64,000 bases of DNA from Caulobacter sp. S45 (lineage in GTDB: Bacteria > Pseudomonadota > Alphaproteobacteria > Caulobacterales > Caulobacteraceae), in contig NZ_LMUL01000014.1 in NCBI RefSeq assembly GCF_009765965.1, positions 2,003,539 to 2,067,538 on the forward strand. The letters are read 5' to 3'. The notes under the pieces are model-generated. The model did no database searches. It had not been told where the DNA came from and worked only from the letters and a program-made list of their open reading frames with translations. The position numbers and the translations under genes are program-made. Of the stretch, positions 17,838 through 29,694 are shown one piece after another (position 1 is the stretch's first letter; every line of letters begins with the position of its first letter).

Positions 17838-18263
17838 ATGAGTCAGGTCAAGGCCGACGCGAAGGCGCCGACAGGCGCTCGCCGGGCGGCGCCGATGTCG
17901 CCCCACCTGCAGATCTGGCGTTGGCACGTGACCATGGCCGCCTCCATCGCCACCCGCGCGACCGGCGTGGCGTTGTACGTCGGCCTGCTGATCGTAGTCG
18001 GCGGCGCGCTGACCCTGGCGCTCGGCCCGAGCGCCTACGGGACTTTCATGACCGTGATGGGTTCGCCGCTCGGCCTGCTGGTGCTGTTCGGCCTGGCGGT
18101 CTCGATCTTCTACCACCTGGCGGCGGGGCTGCGGCACCTGGCCTTCGACTCCGGCAAGGGCTTCCTGCCGGCCACCGCCAACGCCACCGCCTGGGCGTCC
18201 TTCGCCTTCGGCATCGTCGCCGCCATAGCCGTGTTCATCGGCGCCTTCATGATCAAGGGCTGA
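17838..18263 (+). CDS. sdhC: Succinate dehydrogenase cytochrome b556 subunit
   Basis: Membrane anchor subunit of respiratory complex II, 141 aa. RRAAPMSPHLQIWRWHVTM leads to SIATRATGV, the SdhC signature region, and three membrane helices follow. FYHLAAGLRHLAFDSGKG carries the haem-ligating His. First gene of the sdhCDAB operon; sdhD begins four bases after its stop. Confidence 0.95.
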   Translation: MSQVKADAKAPTGARRAAPMSPHLQIWRWHVTMAASIATRATGVALYVGLLIVVGGALTLALGPSAYGTFMTVMGSPLGLLVLFGLAVSIFYHLAAGLRHLAFDSGKGFLPATANATAWASFAFGIVAAIAVFIGAFMIKG

Positions 18264-18267
18264 TCCG

Positions 18268-18669
18268 ATGGGCGACTCCTCCTACCGCACACCCCTGTCC
18301 CGCGCCCGCGGCCTGGGCAGCGCCCATGACGGCGTCGCCCGCTTCATCAGCGAGCGCGCCACCTCGGTCGCCCTGGTCCCGCTGTCGCTGTGGGCGATCT
18401 ACGGCGCGCTGAAGATTTCCCATGCCGGCTATGCGGGGGCTACAGCCTTCCTGCAGTCCCCGGTGAACGCCGTCCTCGCCGTGCTGCTGATCGCGGTGAC
18501 CGCACTGCACATGAAGATGGGCATGCAGGTGATCATCGAGGACTACGTCCACCAGCCGCGCAGCAAGATTCCGGCCCTGCTGCTCAACTCCGCCGTCTGC
18601 TGGCTCGCCGGCGCCCTCGGCGTCTTCTCCATCCTGAAAGTCGCCCTCCTGGGCGCGGGAGCGCACTGA
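18268..18669 (+). CDS. sdhD: Succinate dehydrogenase hydrophobic membrane anchor subunit
   Basis: Second membrane subunit of complex II, 133 aa with three hydrophobic helices. [17 protein letters not shown] and [16 protein letters not shown], the latter with the haem-proximal His, are typical of alphaproteobacterial SdhD. It lies between sdhC and sdhA with 2-4 base gaps, indicating one transcript. Confidence 0.94.
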   Translation: MGDSSYRTPLSRARGLGSAHDGVARFISERATSVALVPLSLWAIYGALKISHAGYAGATAFLQSPVNAVLAVLLIAVTALHMKMGMQVIIEDYVHQPRSKIPALLLNSAVCWLAGALGVFSILKVALLGAGAH

Positions 18670-18671
18670 AC

Positions 18672-20459
18672 ATGGCGGCCTACGAGTTCGTCGACCACAC
18701 CTACGACGTCGTGGTTGTGGGCGCGGGCGGCTCCGGCCTGCGCGCGGCGCTGGGATGCGCCCAGGCGGGGCTGAAGACCGCCTGCGTGTCCAAGGTGTTC
18801 CCCACCCGCTCGCACACGGTCGCGGCCCAGGGCGGCATCTCCGCCTCGCTCGGCAACATGGGTGCCGACGACTGGCGCTGGCACATGTACGACACCGTCA
18901 AGGGGTCGGACTGGCTGGGCGACCAGGACGCCATCGAATACCTGACCCGCAACGCGCCCGCCGCCGTCTACGAGCTGGAGCACTGGGGCGTGCCCTTCTC
19001 GCGCACCGACGAGGGCAAGATCTACCAGCGCGCCTTCGGCGGCATGACCAAGAACTTCGGCGAAGGGCCGATCCAGCGCACCTGCGCCGCCGCCGACCGC
19101 ACCGGCCACGCCATCCTACACACCCTCTACGGCCAGGCGCTCCGTCGGCAGGTGGAGTTCTTCGTGGAGTATTTCGCGCTCGACCTGATCATGGACGAGG
19201 GCGTGTGCCGGGGCCTCACCGCCTGGAAGCTGGACGACGGCACCATCCACCGCTTCTCCGCCCAGATGGTGATCCTGGCCACCGGCGGCTACGGCCGGGC
19301 TTACCTGTCCTGCACCAGCGCCCACACCTGCACCGGCGACGGCAACGCCATGGTCCTGCGCGCCGGCCTGCCGCTGCAGGACATGGAGTTCGTCCAGTTC
19401 CACCCGACCGGCATCTACGGCGCCGGCGTGCTGATCACCGAGGGCGCTCGCGGCGAGGGCGGCTATCTGACCAATTCCGAAGGCGAACGCTTCATGGAGC
19501 GCTACGCCCCCTCGGCCAAGGACCTGGCTTCGCGCGACGTGGTCAGCCGTTCGATGACCGTGGAGATCAAGGAGGGCCGCGGCGTCGGTCCGAACAAGGA
19601 CCACATCTTCCTGCACCTGGACCACCTGGATCCCAAGATCCTGGCCGAGCGCCTGCCGGGCATCTCGGAATCGGCGCGGGTGTTCGCCGGCGTCGACGTG
19701 ACCAAGGACCCGATTCCGGTGCTGCCGACGGTGCACTACAACATGGGCGGCATCCCGGCGAACTATCACGGCGAGGTGCTGACCAAGGAAGGCGAGAACA
19801 ACGACAAGGTGGTGCCAGGCCTGATGGCCGTGGGCGAAGCCGCCTGCGTCTCGATCCACGGCGCCAACCGGCTGGGCTCCAACTCGCTGACCGACCTGGT
19901 GGTGTTCGGCCGCGCGGCGGGCCTGCGCGCCGCCGAGATCATCAAGCCGGGCGCCAGCCAGCGCGAGATTCCCAAGGAAATGACCGATCCGCACCTGGCG
20001 CGCTTCGACCGCTTCCGCAACGCCTCGGGCTCTACTCCAACCGCCAAGCTCCGCCTCGAAATGCAACAGGCGATGCAGGAGGATGTGGCGGTTTTCCGCG
20101 TGCAGGACACCATGGAGCAGGGCGTCAAGCGCATCGCCGCGGTTTACGACAAGGTACCCGACATCAAGGTCACCGACCGCGGCATGATCTGGAACACCGA
20201 CCTGATGGAGACGCTGGAGTTCGACAACCTGATCGGCCAGGCGGCGGTGACGGTGAACTCGGCGGTCAACCGTCCCGAAAGCCGCGGCGCCCACGCCCGC
20301 GACGACTATCCCGATCGCAACGACGGCGAGTGGATGAAGCACACCCTGGCCTGGCTCGAGCCGACTTCGGGCAAGGTCAACATCGACTACCGCCCGGTCC
20401 ATACCTACACGATGACCAACGACATCGCCTACATCCCCCCCAAGAAGCGGGTGTACTGA
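18672..20459 (+). CDS. sdhA: Succinate dehydrogenase flavoprotein subunit
   Basis: Catalytic subunit oxidising succinate to fumarate on the cytoplasmic face, 595 aa. The N-terminus has the dinucleotide motif [15 protein letters not shown] and the covalent-FAD region [11 protein letters not shown]. Active-site blocks include [26 protein letters not shown] and [20 protein letters not shown]. The start ATG lies two bases after the sdhD stop. Full length compared with the family. Confidence 0.98.
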   Translation: MAAYEFVDHTYDVVVVGAGGSGLRAALGCAQAGLKTACVSKVFPTRSHTVAAQGGISASLGNMGADDWRWHMYDTVKGSDWLGDQDAIEYLTRNAPAAVYELEHWGVPFSRTDEGKIYQRAFGGMTKNFGEGPIQRTCAAADRTGHAILHTLYGQALRRQVEFFVEYFALDLIMDEGVCRGLTAWKLDDGTIHRFSAQMVILATGGYGRAYLSCTSAHTCTGDGNAMVLRAGLPLQDMEFVQFHPTGIYGAGVLITEGARGEGGYLTNSEGERFMERYAPSAKDLASRDVVSRSMTVEIKEGRGVGPNKDHIFLHLDHLDPKILAERLPGISESARVFAGVDVTKDPIPVLPTVHYNMGGIPANYHGEVLTKEGENNDKVVPGLMAVGEAACVSIHGANRLGSNSLTDLVVFGRAAGLRAAEIIKPGASQREIPKEMTDPHLARFDRFRNASGSTPTAKLRLEMQQAMQEDVAVFRVQDTMEQGVKRIAAVYDKVPDIKVTDRGMIWNTDLMETLEFDNLIGQAAVTVNSAVNRPESRGAHARDDYPDRNDGEWMKHTLAWLEPTSGKVNIDYRPVHTYTMTNDIAYIPPKKRVY

Positions 20460-20540
20460 GCCGCGATGCCTACGCCTTCCGCACCGCTGCGCGGCCTTGC
20501 CGCCGCCGCCTCCGCGCCCCGTCTCTAGAGGACTTGTTCG

Positions 20541-21323
20541 ATGGTCGAATTCGCCCTGCCCAAGAACTCCAAGATCACCAAGGGCAAGCACCACGCCGCG
20601 CCCGAGGGCGCCAAGCAGGTGAAGACCTTCAAGGTCTATCGCTACGATCCCGAAACGGATGAGAATCCGCGTTGGGACACCTACGACGTGGCGGTCGACC
20701 AGTGCGGGCCGATGGTGCTGGACGCGGTCCTGCACATCAAGAACACCATGGACCCGACCCTGGCCTTCCGCCGGTCCTGCCGCGAGGGCGTCTGCGGGTC
20801 GTGCGCGTTCAACATCGGCGGGCGCAACACCCTGGCCTGCACTCACGCCTGGAAGGACATCCCCGGCAAGGAAATCAGCATCTCGCCCCTGCCGCACATG
20901 CCGGTGGTCAAGGACCTGGTGCCCGACCTGACCCTGTTCTTCGCCCAGTACGAGTCGATCGAGCCCTGGCTGCACACCGACACGCCCGAACCCCAGAAGG
21001 AGTGGGTGCAGTCGCCGCAGGATCGGGTGAAGATCGACGGCCTGTACGAGTGCATCCTGTGCGCCTGCTGCTCGACCTCGTGCCCCAGCTACTGGTGGAA
21101 CCAGGAGAAGTACCTGGGCCCGGCCGCCCTGCTGCAGGCCTATCGTTGGCTGGCCGATAGCCGCGACGAGTCCACCGGCGAGCGGCTCGACTACCTGGAA
21201 GACCCGTTCAAGCTCTATCGCTGCCACACCATCATGAACTGCGCCCAGGTCTGCCCCAAGGGGCTGAACCCGGCCAAGGCCATCGCCTCGATCAAGGCCA
21301 TGCTGGTCGACCGGGTCGTCTAG
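20541..21323 (+). CDS. sdhB: Succinate dehydrogenase iron-sulfur subunit
   Basis: Electron-transfer subunit of complex II, 260 aa. It shows the [2Fe-2S] ligands in [15 protein letters not shown] plus a later Cys, the [4Fe-4S] motif [12 protein letters not shown], and the [3Fe-4S] motif [17 protein letters not shown]. The 81 bases between sdhA and sdhB hold nothing recognisable apart from AGAGGAC upstream of the ATG. Last gene of the operon; a hairpin follows. Confidence 0.98.
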   Translation: MVEFALPKNSKITKGKHHAAPEGAKQVKTFKVYRYDPETDENPRWDTYDVAVDQCGPMVLDAVLHIKNTMDPTLAFRRSCREGVCGSCAFNIGGRNTLACTHAWKDIPGKEISISPLPHMPVVKDLVPDLTLFFAQYESIEPWLHTDTPEPQKEWVQSPQDRVKIDGLYECILCACCSTSCPSYWWNQEKYLGPAALLQAYRWLADSRDESTGERLDYLEDPFKLYRCHTIMNCAQVCPKGLNPAKAIASIKAMLVDRVV

Positions 21324-21361
21324 GCTCGCGACGAGGCTCACAGCCGAGCTTTGAGACCAAA

Positions 21362-21400
21362 CCGACGGCTCGCGCGTTAGACGCGGGCTGTCGGAGATTT
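21362..21400 (+). terminator. Hairpin after sdhB
   Basis: CCGACGGCTCGCG (21362-21374) pairs with CGCGGGCTGTCGG (21382-21394), allowing two wobble positions, and is followed by AGATTT. The rest of the 276-base gap to the next gene (21324-21599) shows no further element except a CAGCTTG-rich stretch at ~21510-21535. Confidence 0.55.
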
Positions 21401-21599
21401 CTGGTGAGAAACATATCTGCTCCCGCTACGCTGACCCTCGTTCGGGGTTGCGGGCGGGCTATGGACGCCGTCTCCACGGCCGCCGAGCCTGACGATCAGT
21501 TTAAGCTGCTCGTCAGCTTGTGTTCAGCTTGGCGTCCCTAGAACAAGCACACTGGCTGCGCGCCCTGGAAACGGGTCGAACGCGGCGATGGAGGCGAGA

Positions 21600-22190
21600 A
21601 TGAACAAGAAACTAGTCGTCGCGGGCATTCTGGCGACCCTGCTGCCGAGCGCGGCCCTGGCCCAACCGCCAGACCCGAACTGCGTGCGGTCCAACCAGGC
21701 CAGCACGGCCGAGGGCACCATCCTCGGCGCGGGCGCGGGCGCGTTGCTCGGCAGCGTCCTGGCCGGTCGCCACTCGCGCGGCACGGGCGCAGCCCTTGGC
21801 GCCGTGGGCGGCGCTGTCGCCGGCGGCACGATCGCCAACGGCCGCAACGACCCGTGCCCTCCCGGCTATGACTACGGCCCGCCTCCAGGTGGGCCCGGCT
21901 ACGGCCCCGGCGGCCCCGGCCCCGCCGGCTTCTGGCAGGGCGCCCCGACCGGCATCCACCAGCGGATGGACTTCATGCAGACGCGCATCCAGCGGGCCAT
22001 CGACACGGGCCGCCTGAACCCGCAGGAAGCTCGCCGGGCGTGGGGCGAACTGCGCAGCATCCGTGCCTGGGAAGGCCAACGCCGCGGCCAGAACGGCGGC
22101 GGGCTGAGCCCAGACGATCGCGGCTACATCCAGTCCCGCCTGGACCATCTGGGCGCCAGCATCCATTGGATGGAACGCACCGGCTACTGA
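21600..22190 (+). CDS. Exported glycine-zipper protein of unknown function
   Basis: A 196-aa protein with a signal peptide (MNKKLVVAGILATLLPSAALA, cleavage after AQ likely). A glycine-zipper-like hydrophobic segment follows at residues ~40-80 (LGAGAGALLGSVLAG and LGAVGGAVAGGTIA). After a Pro/Gly-rich stretch, the C-terminal ~80 residues are charged and helical (IHQRMDFMQTRIQRAID). Such zippers occur in outer-membrane or periplasmic proteins, but no specific function can be given. The ATG at 21600 is preferred over 21588 because GGAGGCGAGA directly precedes it. Confidence 0.75.
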   Translation: MNKKLVVAGILATLLPSAALAQPPDPNCVRSNQASTAEGTILGAGAGALLGSVLAGRHSRGTGAALGAVGGAVAGGTIANGRNDPCPPGYDYGPPPGGPGYGPGGPGPAGFWQGAPTGIHQRMDFMQTRIQRAIDTGRLNPQEARRAWGELRSIRAWEGQRRGQNGGGLSPDDRGYIQSRLDHLGASIHWMERTGY

Positions 22191-22218
22191 TCCCACCCGA
22201 TCAGGTCGCACCAAGGAA

Positions 22219-22247
22219 GGGGTCGTCCGCGAGGGCGGCCCCTTTTT
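22219..22247 (+). terminator. Rho-independent terminator
   Basis: GGGGTCGTCC (22219-22228), loop GCGA, GGGCGGCCCC (22233-22242), then five T. It ends the glycine-zipper gene and separates it from the convergent gene. Confidence 0.85.
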
Positions 22248-22259
22248 GCGTCGACCTAT

Positions 22260-22799
22260 TCAGCCCGGAATACGCGTGCCGGTCAGCGACTGGGCCGTGC
22301 GCGGAGCCGGCCAGGGCTTGTCGTCATAGGGCGCCTCGCCCCGCGCGACACGATCGCTCAGCATGTCGAACGCCTGGTCGGCATCGCCCCAGTTGCTGAA
22401 ATTCACCGCATTGCGGCGGTCGGTCTGGAAGAAGCGGAAGCGGATCGGCTTGTTTTCCCCACCCACCGTCATGGACCCGGTGATCGCCGCGCCGCCCAGA
22501 CCATAGGTGTGCGGCGAAAGCCCGGCGCTGCGCCCGAGCTGGGCGACGGTCGGCCGATTGGGCTGGATGTCCTCGATCACCAGGTCGATGTGGGAAATGG
22601 GCGCCTTGGAGCGCTGGGCGGCGCGGCCGACCTCGCGTGCGAGCGTGTCGCTGACCGCGTCGAGATCGCTGCGGCCGAGATCGGCCACCCGCGCCTGGAC
22701 CGCCGGCCCAAGGACGACCGCCACTTGCGGCGGCTGCTGGGCCAAGGCCAGCGCCGGCATGAACGAGATGCAGGCGAACAGCACCAATGGAAAGCGCAT
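22260..22799 (-). CDS. Exported hypothetical protein
   Basis: A 179-aa protein with a signal peptide (MRFPLVLFACISFMPALALA, then QQPPQ). The mature part contains ARVADLGRSDLDAVSDTLAREV, HIDLVIEDIQPNRPT and GGAAITGSMTVGG, a pattern seen in small periplasmic proteins of Caulobacterales without known role. GGAGG lies before the ATG at 22799, which is why the longer reading to 22865 is not used. It is convergent with the glycine-zipper gene. Confidence 0.72.
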   Translation of the reverse strand: MRFPLVLFACISFMPALALAQQPPQVAVVLGPAVQARVADLGRSDLDAVSDTLAREVGRAAQRSKAPISHIDLVIEDIQPNRPTVAQLGRSAGLSPHTYGLGGAAITGSMTVGGENKPIRFRFFQTDRRNAVNFSNWGDADQAFDMLSDRVARGEAPYDDKPWPAPRTAQSLTGTRIPG

Positions 22800-22897
22800 C
22801 ACAACCTCCATGCCCCGCCTTGCCGAATATGGCCAATCCCTCGCGCGTTTACACCCCCGACGCACGACGGCTTAATTGACCCGAAACGAATAAGGAC

Positions 22898-22913
22898 ATA
22901 AGTATATCTTTAT
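22898..22913 (+). promoter_or_regulatory. AT-rich palindrome abutting metF: candidate operator
   Basis: ATAAGTATATCTTTAT is a 12/16-symmetric palindrome (ATAA-N2-ATAT-N2-TTAT) touching the metF ATG. It stands out in GC-rich DNA. ArsR-type regulators of the SAM/methionine cycle use AT-rich palindromes of this kind, but no regulator gene is adjacent. TTGACC at 22876-22881 could be a -35 element. Confidence 0.5.
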
Positions 22914-23861
22914 ATGAGGCTCGCCCTCGCCCGCGATGATGGCCTTCACATGGATGTTCAGCCCGACGCGGCTCCCGCCCGCCCGACTACGGATCGCCGC
23001 CCCCGCGTTTCGTTCGAGTTCTTCCCGCCCAAGACGGCCGAGCTGGAAACCCAGCTCTGGCGGGCGGTGGACCGGCTGGCCCCGCTCGGCCCGACCTTCG
23101 TCTCGGTGACCTACGGCGCCGGCGGCTCCACCCGCGAGCGGACGCTCGGCGTGCTGAAACGGATGCTGGCCGAGACCCCGTTGCGTCCCGCCGCCCACCT
23201 GACCTGCGTCGCCGCCGCCCGCGAGGAAGTCGACCAGGTGGTGCGCGATTACTGGGAGGCGGGCGTGCGCCACATCGTGGCCCTGCGCGGCGATCCGCCA
23301 GGCCAGCTCGGCGGCGCCTACGAGCCGGGTCCGGAATGCTATCGCAACGCCGGCGAGCTGACCGCCGCCATCGCCCGCATCGCACCCTTCGAGATCAGCG
23401 TCGCCGCCTATCCGGAGAAGCACCCCGAAAGCCCCTCGATCTTACAGGACATCGACGTGCTGAAGGCCAAGGTCGACGCCGGCGCCACCCGCGCCATCAC
23501 CCAGTTCTTCCTCGATACCGAGGCCTTCTTCCGGTTCGTAGACCGGGTGCGCAAGGCCGGGATCAGCATCCCCATCGTGCCGGGCGTAATGCCGGTGACC
23601 AGCGTCAAGGGGCTGAAGCGCATGGCCGAGATCAGCCATGCCCGCATCCCCGAACGCGTGGCCAAGGTGTTCGACGGCCTGGACGCCGACCCCGAGACCC
23701 GCAGCCTGGTCTCCGCCACCATGGCCAGCGAACTGTGCAAGGAGCTGGTCTCCAATGGCTTTTCCGAGCTGCACTTCTACACCCTGAACCGGGCCGAGCT
23801 GGTCTATGCGGTGTGCCGGATGCTGGGCGTCACGGCCCCGCCGGTGGAGGCCGCGGCATGA
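22914..23861 (+). CDS. metF: Methylenetetrahydrofolate reductase
   Basis: FAD-dependent reduction of 5,10-methylene-THF to 5-methyl-THF, the methyl donor for MetH. The protein has 315 aa and shows [15 protein letters not shown] near residue 31, [26 protein letters not shown] and [16 protein letters not shown], all family blocks. The start is uncertain: the ATG at 22914 has no ribosome-binding site and touches the palindrome, whereas ATG 22950 is closer to the conserved core. Its stop overlaps the next gene by ATGA. Confidence 0.95.
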   Translation: MRLALARDDGLHMDVQPDAAPARPTTDRRPRVSFEFFPPKTAELETQLWRAVDRLAPLGPTFVSVTYGAGGSTRERTLGVLKRMLAETPLRPAAHLTCVAAAREEVDQVVRDYWEAGVRHIVALRGDPPGQLGGAYEPGPECYRNAGELTAAIARIAPFEISVAAYPEKHPESPSILQDIDVLKAKVDAGATRAITQFFLDTEAFFRFVDRVRKAGISIPIVPGVMPVTSVKGLKRMAEISHARIPERVAKVFDGLDADPETRSLVSATMASELCKELVSNGFSELHFYTLNRAELVYAVCRMLGVTAPPVEAAA

Positions 23862-24919
23862 ACCGGGCCGATCGCATCACGGTCCTGAGGGCCGCCGCTC
23901 GCTCACGTATCCTGATCCTGGACGGGGCCGCCGGCTCGATGATCCAGCAGCACAAGCTGTCGGAGGCCGACTTCCGCGGCGAGCGGTTCAAGGATCATCC
24001 CAGCCCGCTCCAAGGCGACAACGACCTGCTGTGCGTGACCCGCCCCGACGTGATCGCCGGCCTGCACGACGCCTATCTGGCGGCGGGCGCGGATATCATC
24101 TCCACCAACACCTTCAACTCCACCTGGATCAGCCAGGCCGACTATGGGCTGGAGGCGGCGGTCAAGGACATCAACGCCTGCGCCGCCAAGCTGGCCCGCA
24201 CCGCCGCCGACGCCTGGAGCGCCAAAACCCCGGACAAGCCGCGCTATGTCGCCGGCTGTATCGGACCGCTGAACCGCACCCTGTCGATCTCGCCCGACGT
24301 CAACGATCCCTCCAAGCGGGCGGTGACCTTCGACGAGGTCTACGACGCCTATCGCGAGCAGGCCCTGGTGTTGCACGCCGGGGGCGTCGACATGTTCCTG
24401 GTCGAGACCATCTTCGACACGCTGAACGCCAAGGCCGCGATCAAGGCGATCCTGGACTTGGAGGACGACGGGCTGGAGCCGCTGCCGATCTGGGTCTCGG
24501 GCACCATCACCGACCGCTCGGGCCGCACCCTGTCGGGCCAGACAGTGGAGGCGTTCTGGAACTCGATCCGCCACGCCCGGCCGCTGGCGGTAGGCCTGAA
24601 TTGCGCGCTCGGCGCCGAACTGATGCGGCCCCACGTCGCCGAGCTGTCGCGGATCGCCGATTGCATGGTCTCGGCCTACCCCAATGCGGGCCTGCCCAAC
24701 GCCTTCGGCGAATACGAGGAAGAGCCGCACGAGACCGCTTGCCAGCTTGAGGAATGGGCGACCAGCGGCCTGGTCAACATCCTGGGCGGCTGCTGCGGCA
24801 CCACCCCGGACCACATCCGCCACATCGCCGAAAGCGTCGCGGGCAAACCGCCCCGCCGCGTGCCGACCCGCCCGACCGCGATGCGCCTGTCGGGGCTGGA
24901 ACCGTTCGAGATGGCATGA
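23858..24919 (+). CDS. metH: Homocysteine S-methyltransferase module of split methionine synthase
   Basis: A 353-aa protein equal to the N-terminal homocysteine-binding module of cobalamin-dependent MetH. It contains [28 protein letters not shown], and the zinc site formed by GLNCALGA and [10 protein letters not shown]. It ends shortly after the zinc site, so the folate, B12 and activation modules are on the separate protein at 25329-27977. It is translationally coupled by ATGA overlaps to metF upstream and to the 138-aa ORF downstream. Confidence 0.93.
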   Translation: MNRADRITVLRAAARSRILILDGAAGSMIQQHKLSEADFRGERFKDHPSPLQGDNDLLCVTRPDVIAGLHDAYLAAGADIISTNTFNSTWISQADYGLEAAVKDINACAAKLARTAADAWSAKTPDKPRYVAGCIGPLNRTLSISPDVNDPSKRAVTFDEVYDAYREQALVLHAGGVDMFLVETIFDTLNAKAAIKAILDLEDDGLEPLPIWVSGTITDRSGRTLSGQTVEAFWNSIRHARPLAVGLNCALGAELMRPHVAELSRIADCMVSAYPNAGLPNAFGEYEEEPHETACQLEEWATSGLVNILGGCCGTTPDHIRHIAESVAGKPPRRVPTRPTAMRLSGLEPFEMA

Positions 24920-25328
24920 CCGACTTGGCCGGCCGTCCCAATCCCCGGCTCGTCCTCTCCCAGGTGGAGGTGGAAGCCCTACGCACCTTGCGGACCCGGC
25001 TGAACAAGCCGGCGATAAGCGACGCCGCATCCGCCACCCTGGGCCGCGTCTTCTACCAGCTGATCGCTCGCGCCGATCTCGCGCCGGCCGGCGATCCAGT
25101 GGCTATAGCCCGGCTGGACGCCACGATCGGCCCCACGCCGGCTGCGGCCGTGGCGGCGACACGCGACGCCGGCATGGCGGAGCTGAACCTGTTGCTGGCG
25201 GTGCTGCACCCGCGTCTGACGACCAACCCCGCTGCGTGGCGGGCGCTGCAGAGCGCCGGCGCGCCCCAGGCCGTGATCTCGCGCCGCCTTCAACTCGCGG
25301 GTCGCGAGCCAAATCCGAGCGCCCATTC

Positions 25329-25332
<4 letters not shown>
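24916..25332 (+). CDS. Unknown 138-aa protein encoded between the two metH halves
   Basis: A small, mostly helical, cysteine-free protein with no family that I recognise. Segments include [34 protein letters not shown] and [17 protein letters not shown]. No signal peptide or membrane helix is evident. Its ATG lies in the ATGA at the stop of the metH N-terminal gene, and its TGA lies in the ATGA that starts the metH C-terminal gene. That double coupling implies it is translated in proportion to both MetH parts. A structural or assembly role in methionine synthase is only an inference. Confidence 0.75.
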
Positions 25333-27977
<2,645 letters not shown>

Positions 27978-27989
27978 ACGCACTGCGTG

Positions 27990-28084
27990 CTTCGAGACGC
28001 GCTACGCGCTCCTCAGCATGACGAATGTTTTGGAACCCACCCACGCTCGTCATCCTGAGGAGCCCCAAAGGGGCGTCTCGAAGG
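27990..28084. repeat. Long inverted repeat between convergent metH and amn
   Basis: The left arm (27990-28024, CTTCGAGACGC ... CTCCTCAGCATGACGA) and right arm (28048-28084, TCGTCATCCTGAGGAG ... GCGTCTCGAAGG) are imperfect reverse complements. This type of element recurs between genes in Caulobacterales. It probably terminates both convergent transcripts. Confidence 0.75.
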
Positions 28085-28093
28085 ACGCAGGAC

Positions 28094-29542
28094 CTACCGG
28101 AATGGCGGCTCGTCGAAGGCCCGCAGCTTGCGCGAATGCAGCCGCGCACCCTCGCGCTTCAGCAGGTCCATGGCCGCTATCCCGATCTGCAGATGCTGGG
28201 AAATCGCCTGCTCATAGAAGCGGTTGGCCTGGCCCGGCAGTTTGATCTCGCCGTGCAGCGGCTTGTCGGACACGCACAGCAGCGTCCCGTACGGCACCCG
28301 GAAGCGATAGCCCTGGGCGGCGATGGTGGCGCTCTCCATGTCGATGGCCACCGCGCGCGACTGGTTGAACCGCAGCGCCGACTTGGTGAAGCGGAGCTCC
28401 CAGTTGCGGTCGTCGGTGGTCACCACCGTGCCGGTGCGCAAGCGTGACTTCAGCGCCTCGCCGGTTTCGCCGGTGACGATCTCCGCGGCGCGCTGCAAGG
28501 CGAGTTGGACCTCGGCGATGGGCGGGATCGGGATTTCCGGTGGCAGCACCGGATCGAGCACATGGTCGTCGCGCAGGTAGGCGTGGGCCAGCACATAGTC
28601 GCCGATGGTCTGGCTCGCCCGCAGCCCGCCGCAGTGGCCGATCATCAGCCAGGCGTGGGGCCGCAGCACCGCCAGGTGGTCGGTGATGGTCTTGGCGTTC
28701 GACGGGCCGACGCCGATGTTGACCAGGGTCACGCCCGCCCCGCCCGGCGCGGTCAGGTGGTAGGCCGGCATCTGGTGGCGCCGCCAGGGCGCTTCGCCGG
28801 CGACGCGCTCCGGGTCCTGAGTATCGGCGGTGATCGTCACCCCGCCGGCGCAGGACAGACTCTGATAAGGGCCGTCCGTCTTCAGTTGAGCCGCGCCCCA
28901 GCGCACGAATTCGTCGACATAGCGGTGATAGTTGGTGAACAGAACATAGGACTGGATGTGCTCCACCGGCGTGCCGGTGTAGTGCCGTAGACGCGCCAGC
29001 GAGAAGTCCACCCGCGGCCCGTCGAACAACGACAGCGGGTGCGGGGTCTCGGGCATGTTGATCCAGCGCCCGTCAGCCACCTCGTCGCCGATGTGGGAGA
29101 GCTGGGTCGCCGGGAAGAAGCGCGCCAGGTCCGCCGCCGCCGCCCCGTCCAGGCCCAGGCTCTCGCCGCCGTCCAACACGTACGGATAGGGAATCTCCTG
29201 CTCCGAAAGCCCTACCGTCAGCTCGACGCCGTAGTCGCGCACCAGCAGGCCGAGCTGCTCGACCAGATAGGCGCGGAACAAGGCCGGGCGGGTGACGCTG
29301 GTGGCGTAGACGCCCGGTCGGCTCACCCGCGCGAAGGCCCGCTGCACCCGCGCCGGCGCGCCCTCCGGCGCATAGAGCACCCTGAGCTCGGGATAGGCGA
29401 AGGCGCCGTTCACGCGGGTCTGCGGATCGGGCCGCACGCCCTCGCGCAGATAGGCCGCCAGCGCCTGGCGGAGATTGGCGACCGAGCGCCGATAGATGTT
29501 GTCCAGATCGTCGACGAGGGCGGAGAGGTCTTGGGGTGTCAT
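28094..29542 (-). CDS. amn: AMP nucleosidase
   Basis: Hydrolyses AMP to adenine and ribose 5-phosphate, adjusting adenylate pools. The 482-aa protein has the N-terminal regulatory region (SALVDDLDNIYRRSVANLR, FAYPELRV) and a C-terminal nucleoside-phosphorylase-like domain. The latter includes MIGHCGGLRASQTIGDYVLA, the active-site AVAIDMESATIAAQGYRFRVPYG split by typical Asp/Glu, and LLCVSDKPLHGEIKLPGQAN. It is monocistronic, convergent with metH and divergent from pit. Confidence 0.93.
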   Translation of the reverse strand: MTPQDLSALVDDLDNIYRRSVANLRQALAAYLREGVRPDPQTRVNGAFAYPELRVLYAPEGAPARVQRAFARVSRPGVYATSVTRPALFRAYLVEQLGLLVRDYGVELTVGLSEQEIPYPYVLDGGESLGLDGAAAADLARFFPATQLSHIGDEVADGRWINMPETPHPLSLFDGPRVDFSLARLRHYTGTPVEHIQSYVLFTNYHRYVDEFVRWGAAQLKTDGPYQSLSCAGGVTITADTQDPERVAGEAPWRRHQMPAYHLTAPGGAGVTLVNIGVGPSNAKTITDHLAVLRPHAWLMIGHCGGLRASQTIGDYVLAHAYLRDDHVLDPVLPPEIPIPPIAEVQLALQRAAEIVTGETGEALKSRLRTGTVVTTDDRNWELRFTKSALRFNQSRAVAIDMESATIAAQGYRFRVPYGTLLCVSDKPLHGEIKLPGQANRFYEQAISQHLQIGIAAMDLLKREGARLHSRKLRAFDEPPFR

Positions 29543-29613
29543 CGCCCGGACTCTACCGTCGTACGGCGGCGCTTGATAGGCGAAGATGAGTCGAGGTCGC
29601 CTGCCCTAGAATC

Positions 29614-29632
29614 GGCGTCATGTAAAGTTCAC
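29614..29632 (+). promoter_or_regulatory. Candidate PhoB box upstream of pit
   Basis: GGCGTCATGTAAAGTTCAC contains TCAT-N7-TCAC with 11-base periodicity and an AT-rich spacer, the layout of a pho box. It lies about 63 bases before the GTG of the phosphate transporter. The first three positions of each repeat deviate from CTG. Confidence 0.4.
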
Positions 29633-29694
29633 GCCACAACAGTTAATCCTTATGCTTTGCTAGAGTCGATTACCAGAGCAGGGGGATATCGCTC

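Noticed and set aside
19116-21341. 741-aa open frame on the minus strand opposite sdhA and sdhB
   Set aside because: Shadow of two strongly conserved genes; composition is low-complexity and no motif is present.
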